Notes under the pieces: model-generated
Told to the model about the DNA's origin: nothing
The model's input: the letters and a program-made list of their open reading frames with translations, nothing else
Databases searched by the model: none
Made by a program: the position numbers and the translations under genes
NCBI GenBank assembly: GCA_964419225.1
Contig: CAYQPF010000002.1
Span: 1-64,000, forward strand
Direction: 5' to 3'
DNA: 64,000 bases
DNA from: CAYQPF01 sp964419225
Lineage (GTDB): Bacteria > Cloacimonadota > Cloacimonadia > Cloacimonadales > CAYQPF01
Shown here: piece after piece, positions 1-8,630 of the stretch
How the letters are laid out: each line of letters starts with the position of its first letter
Position numbering within the stretch: position 1 is the first letter of the stretch

Positions 1-3000
1 GGATAGTCGGTGAAACAAGCCAATATATTGCGGGCATTGTCATATTTGTTGCACGGACAGCTTTGGTTCCGCTATGAATTGCTGACGGATCCCAGGCTTG
101 TTGCCAACCCATACCGGAATCACTCATGAAGTTGGCAGGATTAAGATCCAGGTTTGCACCTGAGGTATAGTATCTATTCCATTCATTGGAAGGAACCATT
201 TCTGTTTCGAAGTCTTCAGTTAATATGCCTGCATAAGGAGTTCCTGTTTGGAAAGAATGGACTAAAGATGCGGTTCCTGCATTAGAGTTATGTTCAACAA
301 TTCTCCAGTAGTAGGTAGTGTTGGGCAAGAGAGCGGTTGGATGAGAGTATTGCTCAAAAACAGTAGAGCCGTTTCCGAGAACTTTAGCGGAAACTTCGGA
401 ATTGAAGACTGCGTCATAGTTACTGGAGAAATAAACTTCATTCCAGGTAAGCGGGTGCTCCTCATCAAAGCTGTTACCCCATTTTAAAGTTGGATTGGCA
501 AGAATATCAATATTTGTTGCTGTATCGGTGGGGTAATAAGGGGAAGCAGCAAAAGGAGCACTGTAATAAGGCAGGAAGTTGTTTTCATCTGCACCGATAT
601 CAGGAGTTGAGACATTTCTGATATTATCGTCAAAGTCAGTTGTAATATAGGTGTAGTCCAAACCCTCAATAAATCTTCCTCTGCTTTCAACAAGAGTATT
701 CTGCAGATGACTGATATGTAAATTGACAGAGTTTGTAAAATGGGGGTTGTCAAAATAGGAATTCTGGTCATTTCCAGTAGCAGATTGCCAGGATGTCAGA
801 TTTGTTCTATATCCGTCATAATATCCAAGATAACCGTTAGTAGAGTAGGGAACATAATAGATATTACGGTTGAAGATAGAAGAGGTGTTATAGAAGAGGT
901 TGTTTACATTAATAAAGGAGGCAAAATGTTTAGTTTCAGGAGTTTGAAACTGAGTCCAATTCGTGAGAATATTATTAGTGAATCTGACATTGAATAAACC
1001 ATCCTGATAGAAGCAATAGCTATTTTGATTTTTATTGGAAATTCTGATGGAATTGAAATCAATCTGAGCATTCGCATTGTTGTAAATTCCGTAAATTGTA
1101 CCGATTGAGTCAGTGAGGTTAATCATATTATTATAGATAGTAGCACCTTTATTAAAAATACCATAAGAGGTTGCACTGCTTAGAAGCGAAATGTCATTGT
1201 TAAAGATCTTACCATTTGAAGCCAAGATGCCATAAGCAAGCCCATTAGGTTTGATGTACTTGATAGTATTATCATTGAGAGTGATATTGTTTTGGTAATC
1301 GGCATAAATTCCGTAGGAGACGGCTTGACCGAGTCCCAGGGCATTGTTATCCGAACCTCCAATAGTACAGTTTTTCACAGTATTGTTATAATCTCTTGTT
1401 GTGGGTGTAGTGGAGAAGGCATTATTGAAGTAAATGCCATTTTGAGTTTTGAAGATACTAAGGTTATCAAAAGTGTTGTCGGAGTTGGTAGCACTGGCAG
1501 TTAAGGGGTTATATACAGCCCAGACAAAAACTCCGTTATTAAACCCTGTGATATTAGTGTTTTTTATGGTATTATAAGAAGCACCATAATTTAAATGATC
1601 ATTAGAAATAAGAATGCCGTAAGAACAATTATTGTCTTCACATTCAAGATTAATTCCATCCCAAGTGACATAATCTGCACCTTTCAAATGGAATCCGAAG
1701 TCATAAGGGTTATTTAAATCACCAGAAGCCATGACAAGGGGATTATTTCCGGTTCCAAATTTTTGGAAGGTTACCGTTTTGGAAGATTCACCTAATACAT
1801 TAAGCGGAAGGAGATTTTCATGGTAGGTAATTCCAGACTGAACATTAAAAACAACATGGCCGGAAGCACCTGTTGCATTAATGGCGTTAATGGCAGAATT
1901 TAAGGATCGATAATTTCTGCTCGTAGAAATCGTTGGGTTCACGGAATAAGTACCGCTCATTGGGACTCTTTGTACAACAGATACATCATCAATATTCCAG
2001 CCAGTGTATTCAAGAGTAGCGTCGCTGTTATAGGAAAACATGATTCTGACATTAGCTTCATTAGCTGCATAGTTAGCCAGTTTCAGCCAGTGTTTAGTCC
2101 AGGCAGTTTCCTTCCAGAAATCAACAGTTTCAAGAGTAATCCAGGGTTCATTATTAACAGATATTTTGACAGTACCCACATCCCTTCCGGTACCCTCGAA
2201 CTGGGAGAAGCTCCAGAATTCGAGGACAGGATAATAATTTCCGGTGCAATTGAAGACAGGAGATATTGCAACATTTTGATTATCTGAATACGCATTTGGA
2301 AGGTAGTTCCCATCCAGATTAGTAGCTAGAATATTGGTTTCTGAGTGGGCAGTATTGCAGACATTATTCATAGTAGGAGTACCAATAGCAAAGCAACCGT
2401 TGAGAATCCAGCCTTGATTAGTTCCGAAACTGTCACTCCAAATTGAGGGGAATAAACTGAATTCATAGGGTTCTGAGATAAGTATGGAGGGATTATTTGA
2501 TGAGGCAGAAGCTATAGTATAAAACTTGAAATGAATTGAAGTATATTGACCATCCCATGTGTCCACATGAGAATTAGTAAAAAGGTCGGTATATCTGGCT
2601 AATTCATCCCAAGTTTCACCATCATAGCTATATTCAATTCTGTGCATTCCGGAGTAGTAAGAATAATTATCAGAGTTATTCCAAGATATCGTGTAGTATC
2701 CATCAGAAGACCAATTGGCAACAATATTATCTGGCAGGACAAGTTGAGTATAATACCAGGAAGTACTTGAGATTTGCTTTTGATTGAGAAAATTGGAAAT
2801 TGTACTATCATGCGTATAAAGCATATTGTAACTGATATTTAGTCCTGCATAATCAGCAAGATTAATAAGGTTAGTGATATTTTCAGGAATGTTGCCGGAT
2901 AATTTATTACCAGCGAGTCCCAGATAAGTTAAGGAAGTATATTCACAAAGTTCAGCAGGAATGTTACCTGTTAGCAGGTTATTACTCAGATTCAGAAAAG

Positions 3001-3703
3001 AAGGATTACTGGCCATGCTCAGAAGATTTCCTGGGATAGGACCTGTAAGCTGATTATAGCTAAGATTGACAGATGACCAGCGAATACCGTTAGCGGGGCA
3101 TACTATATCACCGACTAACTGATTATGTGAGAGATCAATTTGGGATATTGGATTAATATTGATAGAAAAGTTTTCGTTAATTGTACCTGTGATTTGATTA
3201 TTATTAAGAGTGATAATATTAACAAAGATCGGAAGTTTTGAAGAACCGTCTGTTTTGTTGATACTTCCGCTGATACTATTATGATTCAAATATATAGAGG
3301 TTAAGAATCTTCGAGGGAGAGCACTAAAATCTGACAATTCACCACTGATAGTATTATGGCTGAGGTTTAAAGTATGCATAAGAGGGAATCTTCGCCAGTC
3401 AAAGTTCCCTAATGATCCATTCAGATTATTATATGGCATAATGATTGATCTAACCCCATACTCGTAATCTCCATTTTCATGAAGAACATTGCCAATTAAA
3501 ACGCCATACCAGTTTTCTTCGGTTCCCGAGGGCGTAAATTCCCCGTTAGTTTTCCATCCTGTATTATCTTCCCAGTTATCGCCGTTAGTGGCATTATAGA
3601 TGTCTATCAGAGCTTGTCTTTCAGCACTGCTCAGTACTTCGGAAAACATAACTGAGACAGCAAATAAATTCATTATTATTAACAATAATATATTTTTTTT
3701 CAT
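1..3703 (-). CDS. Large secreted LRR / beta-helix surface protein (C-terminus beyond left edge)
   Basis: The reading frame starts at 3703 after GGAGGATTA and stays open to base 1, giving about 1234 residues with no stop, so the gene is partial at its 3' end. Residues 1-21 form a signal peptide (MKKNILLLIIMNLFAVSVMF). Residues of about 83-295 are plant-type leucine-rich repeats with motifs such as LNLSHNTISG and LSNNLLTGNIP. A FnIII-like stretch follows at about 318-405. A jelly-roll/MAM-like domain ends in GWNIDDVSVV near 577. A long right-handed beta-helix (NosD-like, rich in N, T and I) spans about 590-978, then another FnIII-like domain (PNTTYYWRIVEH) and the start of a second jelly-roll domain (TEDFETEMVP). 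It is probably exported and surface-attached. A sorting domain like those elsewhere in the window is expected beyond the edge but not seen. Confidence 0.85.
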   Translation of the reverse strand, partial: MKKNILLLIIMNLFAVSVMFSEVLSSAERQALIDIYNATNGDNWEDNTGWKTNGEFTPSGTEENWYGVLIGNVLHENGDYEYGVRSIIMPYNNLNGSLGNFDWRRFPLMHTLNLSHNTISGELSDFSALPRRFLTSIYLNHNSISGSINKTDGSSKLPIFVNIITLNNNQITGTINENFSININPISQIDLSHNQLVGDIVCPANGIRWSSVNLSYNQLTGPIPGNLLSMASNPSFLNLSNNLLTGNIPAELCEYTSLTYLGLAGNKLSGNIPENITNLINLADYAGLNISYNMLYTHDSTISNFLNQKQISSTSWYYTQLVLPDNIVANWSSDGYYTISWNNSDNYSYYSGMHRIEYSYDGETWDELARYTDLFTNSHVDTWDGQYTSIHFKFYTIASASSNNPSILISEPYEFSLFPSIWSDSFGTNQGWILNGCFAIGTPTMNNVCNTAHSETNILATNLDGNYLPNAYSDNQNVAISPVFNCTGNYYPVLEFWSFSQFEGTGRDVGTVKISVNNEPWITLETVDFWKETAWTKHWLKLANYAANEANVRIMFSYNSDATLEYTGWNIDDVSVVQRVPMSGTYSVNPTISTSRNYRSLNSAINAINATGASGHVVFNVQSGITYHENLLPLNVLGESSKTVTFQKFGTGNNPLVMASGDLNNPYDFGFHLKGADYVTWDGINLECEDNNCSYGILISNDHLNYGASYNTIKNTNITGFNNGVFVWAVYNPLTASATNSDNTFDNLSIFKTQNGIYFNNAFSTTPTTRDYNNTVKNCTIGGSDNNALGLGQAVSYGIYADYQNNITLNDNTIKYIKPNGLAYGILASNGKIFNNDISLLSSATSYGIFNKGATIYNNMINLTDSIGTIYGIYNNANAQIDFNSIRISNKNQNSYCFYQDGLFNVRFTNNILTNWTQFQTPETKHFASFINVNNLFYNTSSIFNRNIYYVPYSTNGYLGYYDGYRTNLTSWQSATGNDQNSYFDNPHFTNSVNLHISHLQNTLVESRGRFIEGLDYTYITTDFDDNIRNVSTPDIGADENNFLPYYSAPFAASPYYPTDTATNIDILANPTLKWGNSFDEEHPLTWNEVYFSSNYDAVFNSEVSAKVLGNGSTVFEQYSHPTALLPNTTYYWRIVEHNSNAGTASLVHSFQTGTPYAGILTEDFETEMVPSNEWNRYYTSGANLDLNPANFMSDSGMGWQQAWDPSAIHSGTKAVRATNMTMPAIYWLVSPTI

Positions 3704-3852
3704 TAATCCTCCAAGGTATTGTACCCTAATCCAAAATTTGAAGGAGAGGGTTTTCTTTGTCAAGAAAAACCGGAACAAAATTAATATTAACGGATAAAGG
3801 AAAGTCTCTAATGAGTTGACTTCGAAGCATATAGCAGGTTAAAAATAATTAG

Positions 3853-3922
3853 GGTTAATGGTTAGAGGTTAATGGAGAATGGTAATGAGTAATGTGGTGG
3901 ATGGATAATAGTTAGTGGATAG
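3853..3922. repeat. Heptanucleotide repeat array (GGTTAAT type)
   Basis: The spacer reads as seven-base steps: GGTTAAT, GGTTAGA, GGTTAAT, GGAGAAT, GGTAATG, AGTAATG and so on. It reaches just into the 3' end of the minus-strand gene that stops at 3912. Confidence 0.6.
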
Positions 3923-4598
3923 TTTTAGTCAAGTTTAGCAAATTGTATTGAATAGCAGCCAGGTAGATGAAGTAAGTATAGATCCCGATGGCAGAGCTGA
4001 GTGAGACATTAACATATTGTTCGGCTATTTCGAAATTATCACTGAGGATAAATTTAAGGATAATGGAGCCTATCATTTGCAAAATGTACAAGACACAAAT
4101 GCCAACGATATAGAACAAGATCACGAGAAAGAATTTTGGGAGAACACCTTTGCTTAGGAATTGGACAAAGATCTCAGAGTTAGGTTGGTTGAAGCACATG
4201 AGAAAGGTTATGATTGAAACTATGAAATTGAATCCAACTGCATTAACAACAATAAAACGGATGCCAGGGGCAAAATGGAGACCAAAAATCATAGTAATTC
4301 CTGTTACTTGGGAAAGGAGAAATGGCATGGCATACTTAGTTCCAGTGAAATCAGACATATTAAGTTTATGCAGGAAGAAAATTTCAGTAAAATAAATGGT
4401 AAGCAATCCGATTATCAGGTTATTGATGACCAGCCACAACCAAAATCTTTTTGTTTTACTAAATTCTGAGTAGTTGAATTCACCTTGTTGGAAGGCGATT
4501 AAAGAACCAACAAAGATAATTAAATAGCCAAAAATATATCCAAAAAATCTTGGATCTACTAAGATTCTAAGCGAATCCAGAAAGATACTCCAAATCAT
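3912..4598 (-). CDS. Yip1-family-like integral membrane protein
   Basis: A 228-residue hydrophobic protein with about five to six membrane segments. It opens with IWSIFLDSLRILVDPRFFGY, the type of amphipathic 'SPxxFF' lead-in seen before the first membrane segment of bacterial Yip1/DUF1282-like proteins. The start at 4598 is preferred because AAAAAAGG lies five bases upstream. An upstream in-frame ATG at 4688 has no Shine-Dalgarno sequence, and a TTGACA lies between the two. Function is unknown; Yip1-domain proteins of bacteria are uncharacterised membrane proteins. It stands alone between two minus-strand genes. Confidence 0.7.
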   Translation of the reverse strand: MIWSIFLDSLRILVDPRFFGYIFGYLIIFVGSLIAFQQGEFNYSEFSKTKRFWLWLVINNLIIGLLTIYFTEIFFLHKLNMSDFTGTKYAMPFLLSQVTGITMIFGLHFAPGIRFIVVNAVGFNFIVSIITFLMCFNQPNSEIFVQFLSKGVLPKFFLVILFYIVGICVLYILQMIGSIILKFILSDNFEIAEQYVNVSLSSAIGIYTYFIYLAAIQYNLLNLTKTIH

Positions 4599-4825
4599 AT
4601 TAACCTTTTTATTGTTATTTTTTGTACCATCATAAATGTTTATAGACTTGTCAAGCGAAAATATTATTGGAGGTTGGATTTCAGACAAGAAAGTGTTATG
4701 AGTTAGGTAGTGGAGAGAAGTTTTCGAGAATTTTGGCCACTAATCAACACTGATCTTCTCTGATTGTGATAATTTTTTCTGAAGGGCCAATATGGACAGA
4801 GTAGGAAGTTTTTTGACCGGAGTCC

Positions 4826-5398
4826 TTATTCAATAATGGTTATTTTGAACTTGCATTGTTTACTGCCGGAAATGCAGGATTCTAAGACTTCAACAGTGAC
4901 AGGCCGATTGAGGATATGTTTGAAATTGGTTTCGACAAAAGATTTGGAGCAGTTGCAATAGTTTAAGGGTACAGTCATTTCAGCAGGCAGGCTTTTTAGG
5001 GCAGGGCAATAACAGCTGGCATTAGTGGGAGTATATGTCAAAAAAAGATGTCCGTTTTCTAAGGTATATTTGTAACCGACTCCAATTGAGGAACAGAGGT
5101 ATTTTTTAAAAGCTTCGAGATCTTTCAGCTTGGAATAAACTCTTTTAAGAGGGTCTATAGTTATTCTGTTTTTAATTGAGCACAAACAGCCACGTTCTTT
5201 CAGTATTTTTTGAAAGGTTTCTTCATTAACTATGGAGGAAAGTTTTTGCATGAGTTCAACATAATTGATGTTAAATTCTTTAATGTCTGAGGCTGAAAAG
5301 AAACGGTCTTCATATAAGTTATTCCAAACTTTTTCCCCAGCGACTTTAATAATAGCATGGTGGAGCAATTCCATATTAGCTTGTAATTGTCTAAGCAT
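4826..5398 (-). CDS. Cys-rich protein with V4R-like C-terminal domain
   Basis: A soluble 190-residue protein with start after GGAGGGAAT. The N-terminal half is helical. The C-terminal half carries the ordered cysteines CYCP, YCNCSKSF and SCISGSKQCKFKI. The last pattern (VEVLESCISGSKQCKF) matches the closing motif of V4R and related small-molecule or metal-binding domains, in which a Cys-x-x-Gly-x-x-x-Cys segment forms a zinc or ligand site. DUF6144-type proteins have the same plan. It could be a ligand sensor without a DNA-binding part, or an enzyme. The fold assignment rests on motif resemblance alone. Confidence 0.6.
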   Translation of the reverse strand: MLRQLQANMELLHHAIIKVAGEKVWNNLYEDRFFSASDIKEFNINYVELMQKLSSIVNEETFQKILKERGCLCSIKNRITIDPLKRVYSKLKDLEAFKKYLCSSIGVGYKYTLENGHLFLTYTPTNASCYCPALKSLPAEMTVPLNYCNCSKSFVETNFKHILNRPVTVEVLESCISGSKQCKFKITIIE

Positions 5399-5537
5399 AT
5401 TCCCTCCGGAATCAAATATCTAAACTCATTGCTTGAGTATATTGTGTCAATAATTAGGAATTTTCCTACTGTCAACAGGTTTTCTAATCAAGACTTGACT
5501 ATCCTTATTTTATTTTCATAATGACAATGAGGTGTGT

Positions 5538-6329
5538 ATGGAAAAAATATTTAAACAGGCATTTACGGTTATCGAAGAAGCTGGAAAGATTCTAAGAGAA
5601 GATTATTACAAACCAAAGCAAATAGATGCAAAATCGGCATTTTTTGATTTAGTAACTGAGTCAGACAAGAAGATTGAGAAATTTTTAATTGAGAGATTGG
5701 CCAGGATATTACCAGAGAGTGATTTTTTGGCTGAAGAAAGTCACACAGAGAGAATAGTCAGTTCCAAGCCATTGTGGGTAATTGATCCGATAGACGGGAC
5801 GACCAATTTTGTACATCAGTTTCCCTTTGTTTGTATATCGGTCGGATTACAAATAGAAGGTAAAACCTGTATGGGATTTGTTTATAATCCGATTATGCAG
5901 GAGTTTTACACAGCGATCAAAGGGAAAGGCAGTTTTATCAATAAAGTTCCTTTGCAAGTCTCTGAGACTGCTTTAATGAATCAGGCTTTTTTAGGGACAG
6001 GTTTTTCCTACAGCTTTGGGAAAGCTGCGGAAGATAATCTTGATTATTTTAAGTATATGCTGGGCAGAGTACATGGAATCCGCAGACCTGGGAGTGCTGC
6101 ACTGGATTTATGTATGGTGGCCAGAGGAGTTTACGATGGTTATTGGGAATGGTATTTACATCCCTGGGACGCCTGTGCAGGTACATTGATTGTGGAAGAA
6201 GCCGGGGGGAAAGTATCGAACTTTGCTGGTGAGAAGTGGAATTTTGCAGATGAAAATATTGTTGTTTCCAATAGCATGCTGCATGAGGAGTTTTTGCGGC
6301 TGTTAAGCGAGGTTAAGGCTAATTATTAA
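5538..6329 (+). CDS. suhB: Inositol monophosphatase family protein
   Basis: 263 residues, the normal length for the family. It shows the family's metal-binding motifs: LAEESH (the Glu ligand), WVIDPIDGTTNF (the DPIDGT signature) and WDACAGTLIVEEAGG near the C-terminus. These enzymes remove phosphate from myo-inositol phosphates or related sugar phosphates using Mg2+. The ATG at 5538 is chosen because GAGG lies five bases upstream; the GTG at 5532 is part of that site. A possible promoter (TTGACT 5495, CATAAT 5517) lies very close to the start. Its stop overlaps that of the convergent pyruvate kinase gene by four bases. Confidence 0.92.
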   Translation: MEKIFKQAFTVIEEAGKILREDYYKPKQIDAKSAFFDLVTESDKKIEKFLIERLARILPESDFLAEESHTERIVSSKPLWVIDPIDGTTNFVHQFPFVCISVGLQIEGKTCMGFVYNPIMQEFYTAIKGKGSFINKVPLQVSETALMNQAFLGTGFSYSFGKAAEDNLDYFKYMLGRVHGIRRPGSAALDLCMVARGVYDGYWEWYLHPWDACAGTLIVEEAGGKVSNFAGEKWNFADENIVVSNSMLHEEFLRLLSEVKANY

Positions 6330-7336
6330 TGGGAGAGAATTGAAGATACTGTATTAGCTGTTTTTGAGTATTGTTTGGCTTGGGAGATAAGATTCAGGAG
6401 AATTTTAAGGCTTTCGAGGGGGTATTGGCCGACAGCAGTTTCACCTGAGAGAATGAATGCATCATAGCCATCAAGACAAGCATTGAACACATCCATAATT
6501 TCGGCTCTGGTAGGAAGTGGATTTGTGATCATTGATTCCAGCATCTGGGTTGCGAGGAAAAGAGGTTTATTGGTTTTTAGAGAAGCTGTCTTTTTTTGAA
6601 TGAACGGTAAATTGAGTAAGCCTGTATTCATACCCAAGTCACCCCGGGCGAGAATAGTCCCATCAGCTTCCTGATCAATGGCAGAAAAATTATCGACACC
6701 TGACTGGTTTTCGATCTTGGCGATCAGCTTAACTAGCGGATTGGGGCAATAAGAGCGAGCCTCTTGGATATCTTCAGCAGAACTGACGAAGGACAGATTT
6801 ACATATTCCACATTTAGGTTAGAAGCAAGTGTAAGTGCTTTTTTATCGATATCAGTCAGGAAAGGAAGGGTAAATGCACAATCTTCAATGTTCATATGAG
6901 CTTCCTGTTTAAGAAGCCCGGAGTTGATCATTTTGACAGTAAATTGTGAGGTATTGCTTTCAACAATTTTTCCGCTTAATTGACCATCCATGAAGAAAAC
7001 CAGACTACCGGTTTGAGGAGCAGTTTCGGGTCTATGCTTCAGGATGATACCGGGAACAGGATCGTTCAGGTTTTCGTAATTAATGGTTATATGATCATTT
7101 TGTTTCAGGTGCATCGGTTGGTAGTTTGAAATTCGTACTTCGGGTCCGTGCGTATCCAGCATGATCTTCAAATTCTGGTTCAGTGAGCGTATTCTATGGA
7201 TGAATTCTTCAGATTGTTCCAAAGATGTATGGGAAAGATTTATTCTGATAATCTGCATACCATTATCTGAAAGAGCTTTGATCAGTTCCGAATTTGCTTC
7301 GGGTTTTAGAGTGCAGGCGATAAGTTCATTATTCAT
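6326..7336 (-). CDS. pyk: Pyruvate kinase, short form without C-terminal domain
   Basis: 336 residues; ordinary pyruvate kinases have about 470. The A-domain barrel is recognisable by IIRINLSHT, LIAKIENQSGVD, ILARGDLGMNTG, LATQMLESMI, PTRAEIMDVFNACLDG and FILSGETAVGQYPLESL. The inserted B domain lies at about residues 66-160. The sequence stops shortly after the GETA motif, so the C-terminal allosteric domain is absent. The catalytic Lys in IAKIEN, the acidic Mg ligand and the Arg of IRINLSH are present, so it may be active in making pyruvate and ATP from phosphoenolpyruvate, but probably without the usual effector control. GGAGGTATTAAAATG marks the start. Confidence 0.88.
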   Translation of the reverse strand: MNNELIACTLKPEANSELIKALSDNGMQIIRINLSHTSLEQSEEFIHRIRSLNQNLKIMLDTHGPEVRISNYQPMHLKQNDHITINYENLNDPVPGIILKHRPETAPQTGSLVFFMDGQLSGKIVESNTSQFTVKMINSGLLKQEAHMNIEDCAFTLPFLTDIDKKALTLASNLNVEYVNLSFVSSAEDIQEARSYCPNPLVKLIAKIENQSGVDNFSAIDQEADGTILARGDLGMNTGLLNLPFIQKKTASLKTNKPLFLATQMLESMITNPLPTRAEIMDVFNACLDGYDAFILSGETAVGQYPLESLKILLNLISQAKQYSKTANTVSSILSH

Positions 7337-7396
7337 TTTAATACCTCCATGGGAGAAAAAAAGTATTGCGAAAAAGTGTCAACTGGAAAAGGAAGG

Positions 7397-7450
7397 ACGC
7401 TTAATAGAACGCGGATAACGCAGATTAGGCAGATGGTCACGGATCGAGAT
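7397..7450. repeat. Dispersed nonanucleotide repeat (AACGCAGAT type), copy 1
   Basis: The stretch reads AACGCGGAT, AACGCAGAT, TAGGCAGAT, GGTCACGGA in nine-base steps. Almost the same 50 bases recur at 13057-13112, and the first half recurs at 61028-61075. Confidence 0.65.
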
Positions 7451-7480
7451 TAGGATACCCGGGAAAATAGACAAGTTAGA

Positions 7481-7515
7481 GATGGAATTTATGGACAATA
7501 TGGACGAAATGAAGG
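7481..7515. repeat. Nonanucleotide repeat (ATGGACNNN type)
   Basis: A short array with ATGGACAAT and ATGGACGAA units following two degenerate units. It belongs to the TGGAC family described in the findings. Confidence 0.6.
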
Positions 7516-7592
7516 TGTAAATAATTGCTGGACATAATTACAATGCAAGGGAAATAGTATAATAGGTTAGAAGGGAATATTTAAGAGGTACT

Positions 7593-8423
7593 ATGATTTT
7601 TAAAAGAAAGCAAATTAGAATTGGGTTAGGTATAATTATCTTGTTGTTAGGAATTTTGGCGTATTTATTTTTGTTTGGGAAGCTGTTCCCTTATTCCCCA
7701 TTAGCAATAGGTTTTGTGAAGCATGAATTATCCAATTCAGTAGTTTATGTACAGAAGGGAACTTCTTTTAATGATTATCAAGAGATTGATGAAATAACTG
7801 CACCCTTGGAAGAGTTTTTTCTGTTAAAGTTTAAACAAAAACCTAAAATATACGTATTTCGTGATAGTCTTTCGTATGGCAGATTATCACCCTCAAGAGC
7901 AAGATTTTGTGCATTTCCGAAGAATACCTTATTCATTTCGCCATGGGCATTAAAAGAAGCCGAAAATAATGAAATTTCTTTGAGAACTTATCTTTTACAT
8001 GAGCTATCACATATACTGATTTTTCAAAATAAGTCTTTTTTGACAGTATTGCAATATCCTAAATGGTTATTGGAAGGGATTGCTGTCTATAGTTCAAATC
8101 AGTTTGGATCCTATATGTATCCGACCAAAGAAGAAACATATGAAATGGTATCTAAGGGCAATTTTTTAGAACCAATGGATTTTAAAACAAGAAAAGAAGA
8201 AAAAGTAGTATTGGATGTCCCCTATAGAATGACTTTCATTTATGCAGAGTTTGGGTGCATTGTAGATTATTTAGTTGTGAAGTATGGAAAAGAAAAATTA
8301 TTGATCTATGTAAAAACCTTGTTGAAGGAAAATGGAAATGATCAGGTTTTTCAAAATATTTATGGGATGAAATTTCAGGTAATGTTGAGGGAATTCAGGG
8401 AATATGCAAAAGAGCAAAGATAG
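7593..8423 (+). CDS. Membrane-anchored peptidase-MA-like metallopeptidase
   Basis: 276 residues with one N-terminal membrane segment (about 9-31, IGLGIIILLLGILAYLFLFG), so the catalytic part should face the periplasm. A zinc-binding HELSH sits at 136-140, with a downstream Glu in WLLEGIAVY (E161). This is the gluzincin layout of the peptidase MA family (HExxH followed about 20 residues later by an E-G-x-A segment). The substrate is unknown. The start follows GAGGTACT. It stands between repeat-filled spacers and has no obvious operon partner. Confidence 0.75.
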   Translation: MIFKRKQIRIGLGIIILLLGILAYLFLFGKLFPYSPLAIGFVKHELSNSVVYVQKGTSFNDYQEIDEITAPLEEFFLLKFKQKPKIYVFRDSLSYGRLSPSRARFCAFPKNTLFISPWALKEAENNEISLRTYLLHELSHILIFQNKSFLTVLQYPKWLLEGIAVYSSNQFGSYMYPTKEETYEMVSKGNFLEPMDFKTRKEEKVVLDVPYRMTFIYAEFGCIVDYLVVKYGKEKLLIYVKTLLKENGNDQVFQNIYGMKFQVMLREFREYAKEQR

Positions 8424-8470
8424 AGAAGCTTTTCCGAGACAAGTTAACCACAGTCGTGAGTGTGGGGAAA

Positions 8471-8574
8471 TTGACAAAATAGTTATGGACAAAATGGAAT
8501 ATTTGGACAATATGGACGTGGTAAGGAAAGAGACAATTGACAATGGTGAGTAGTTAATGGTTAATGGTGAATAG
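8471..8574. repeat. Nonanucleotide TGGAC array followed by heptanucleotide array
   Basis: Bases 8471-8520 form nine-base steps ending in TGG (TAGTTATGG, ACAAAATGG, AATATTTGG, ACAATATGG). Bases 8541-8574 form seven-base steps (AATGGTG, AGTAGTT, AATGGTT, AATGGTG). The two repeat classes lie within the same 200-base spacer. Confidence 0.6.
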
Positions 8575-8630
8575 AAAGGGAACGGTTCTAAACCGATCCG
8601 AAAGATAATATGTTTTTTTGAGAGGTGAAA

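Noticed and set aside
262..3797. Several short reading frames on both strands in the first 3.7 kb
   Set aside because: They are other-frame shadows of the single frame on the minus strand that runs open from 3703 to the left edge.
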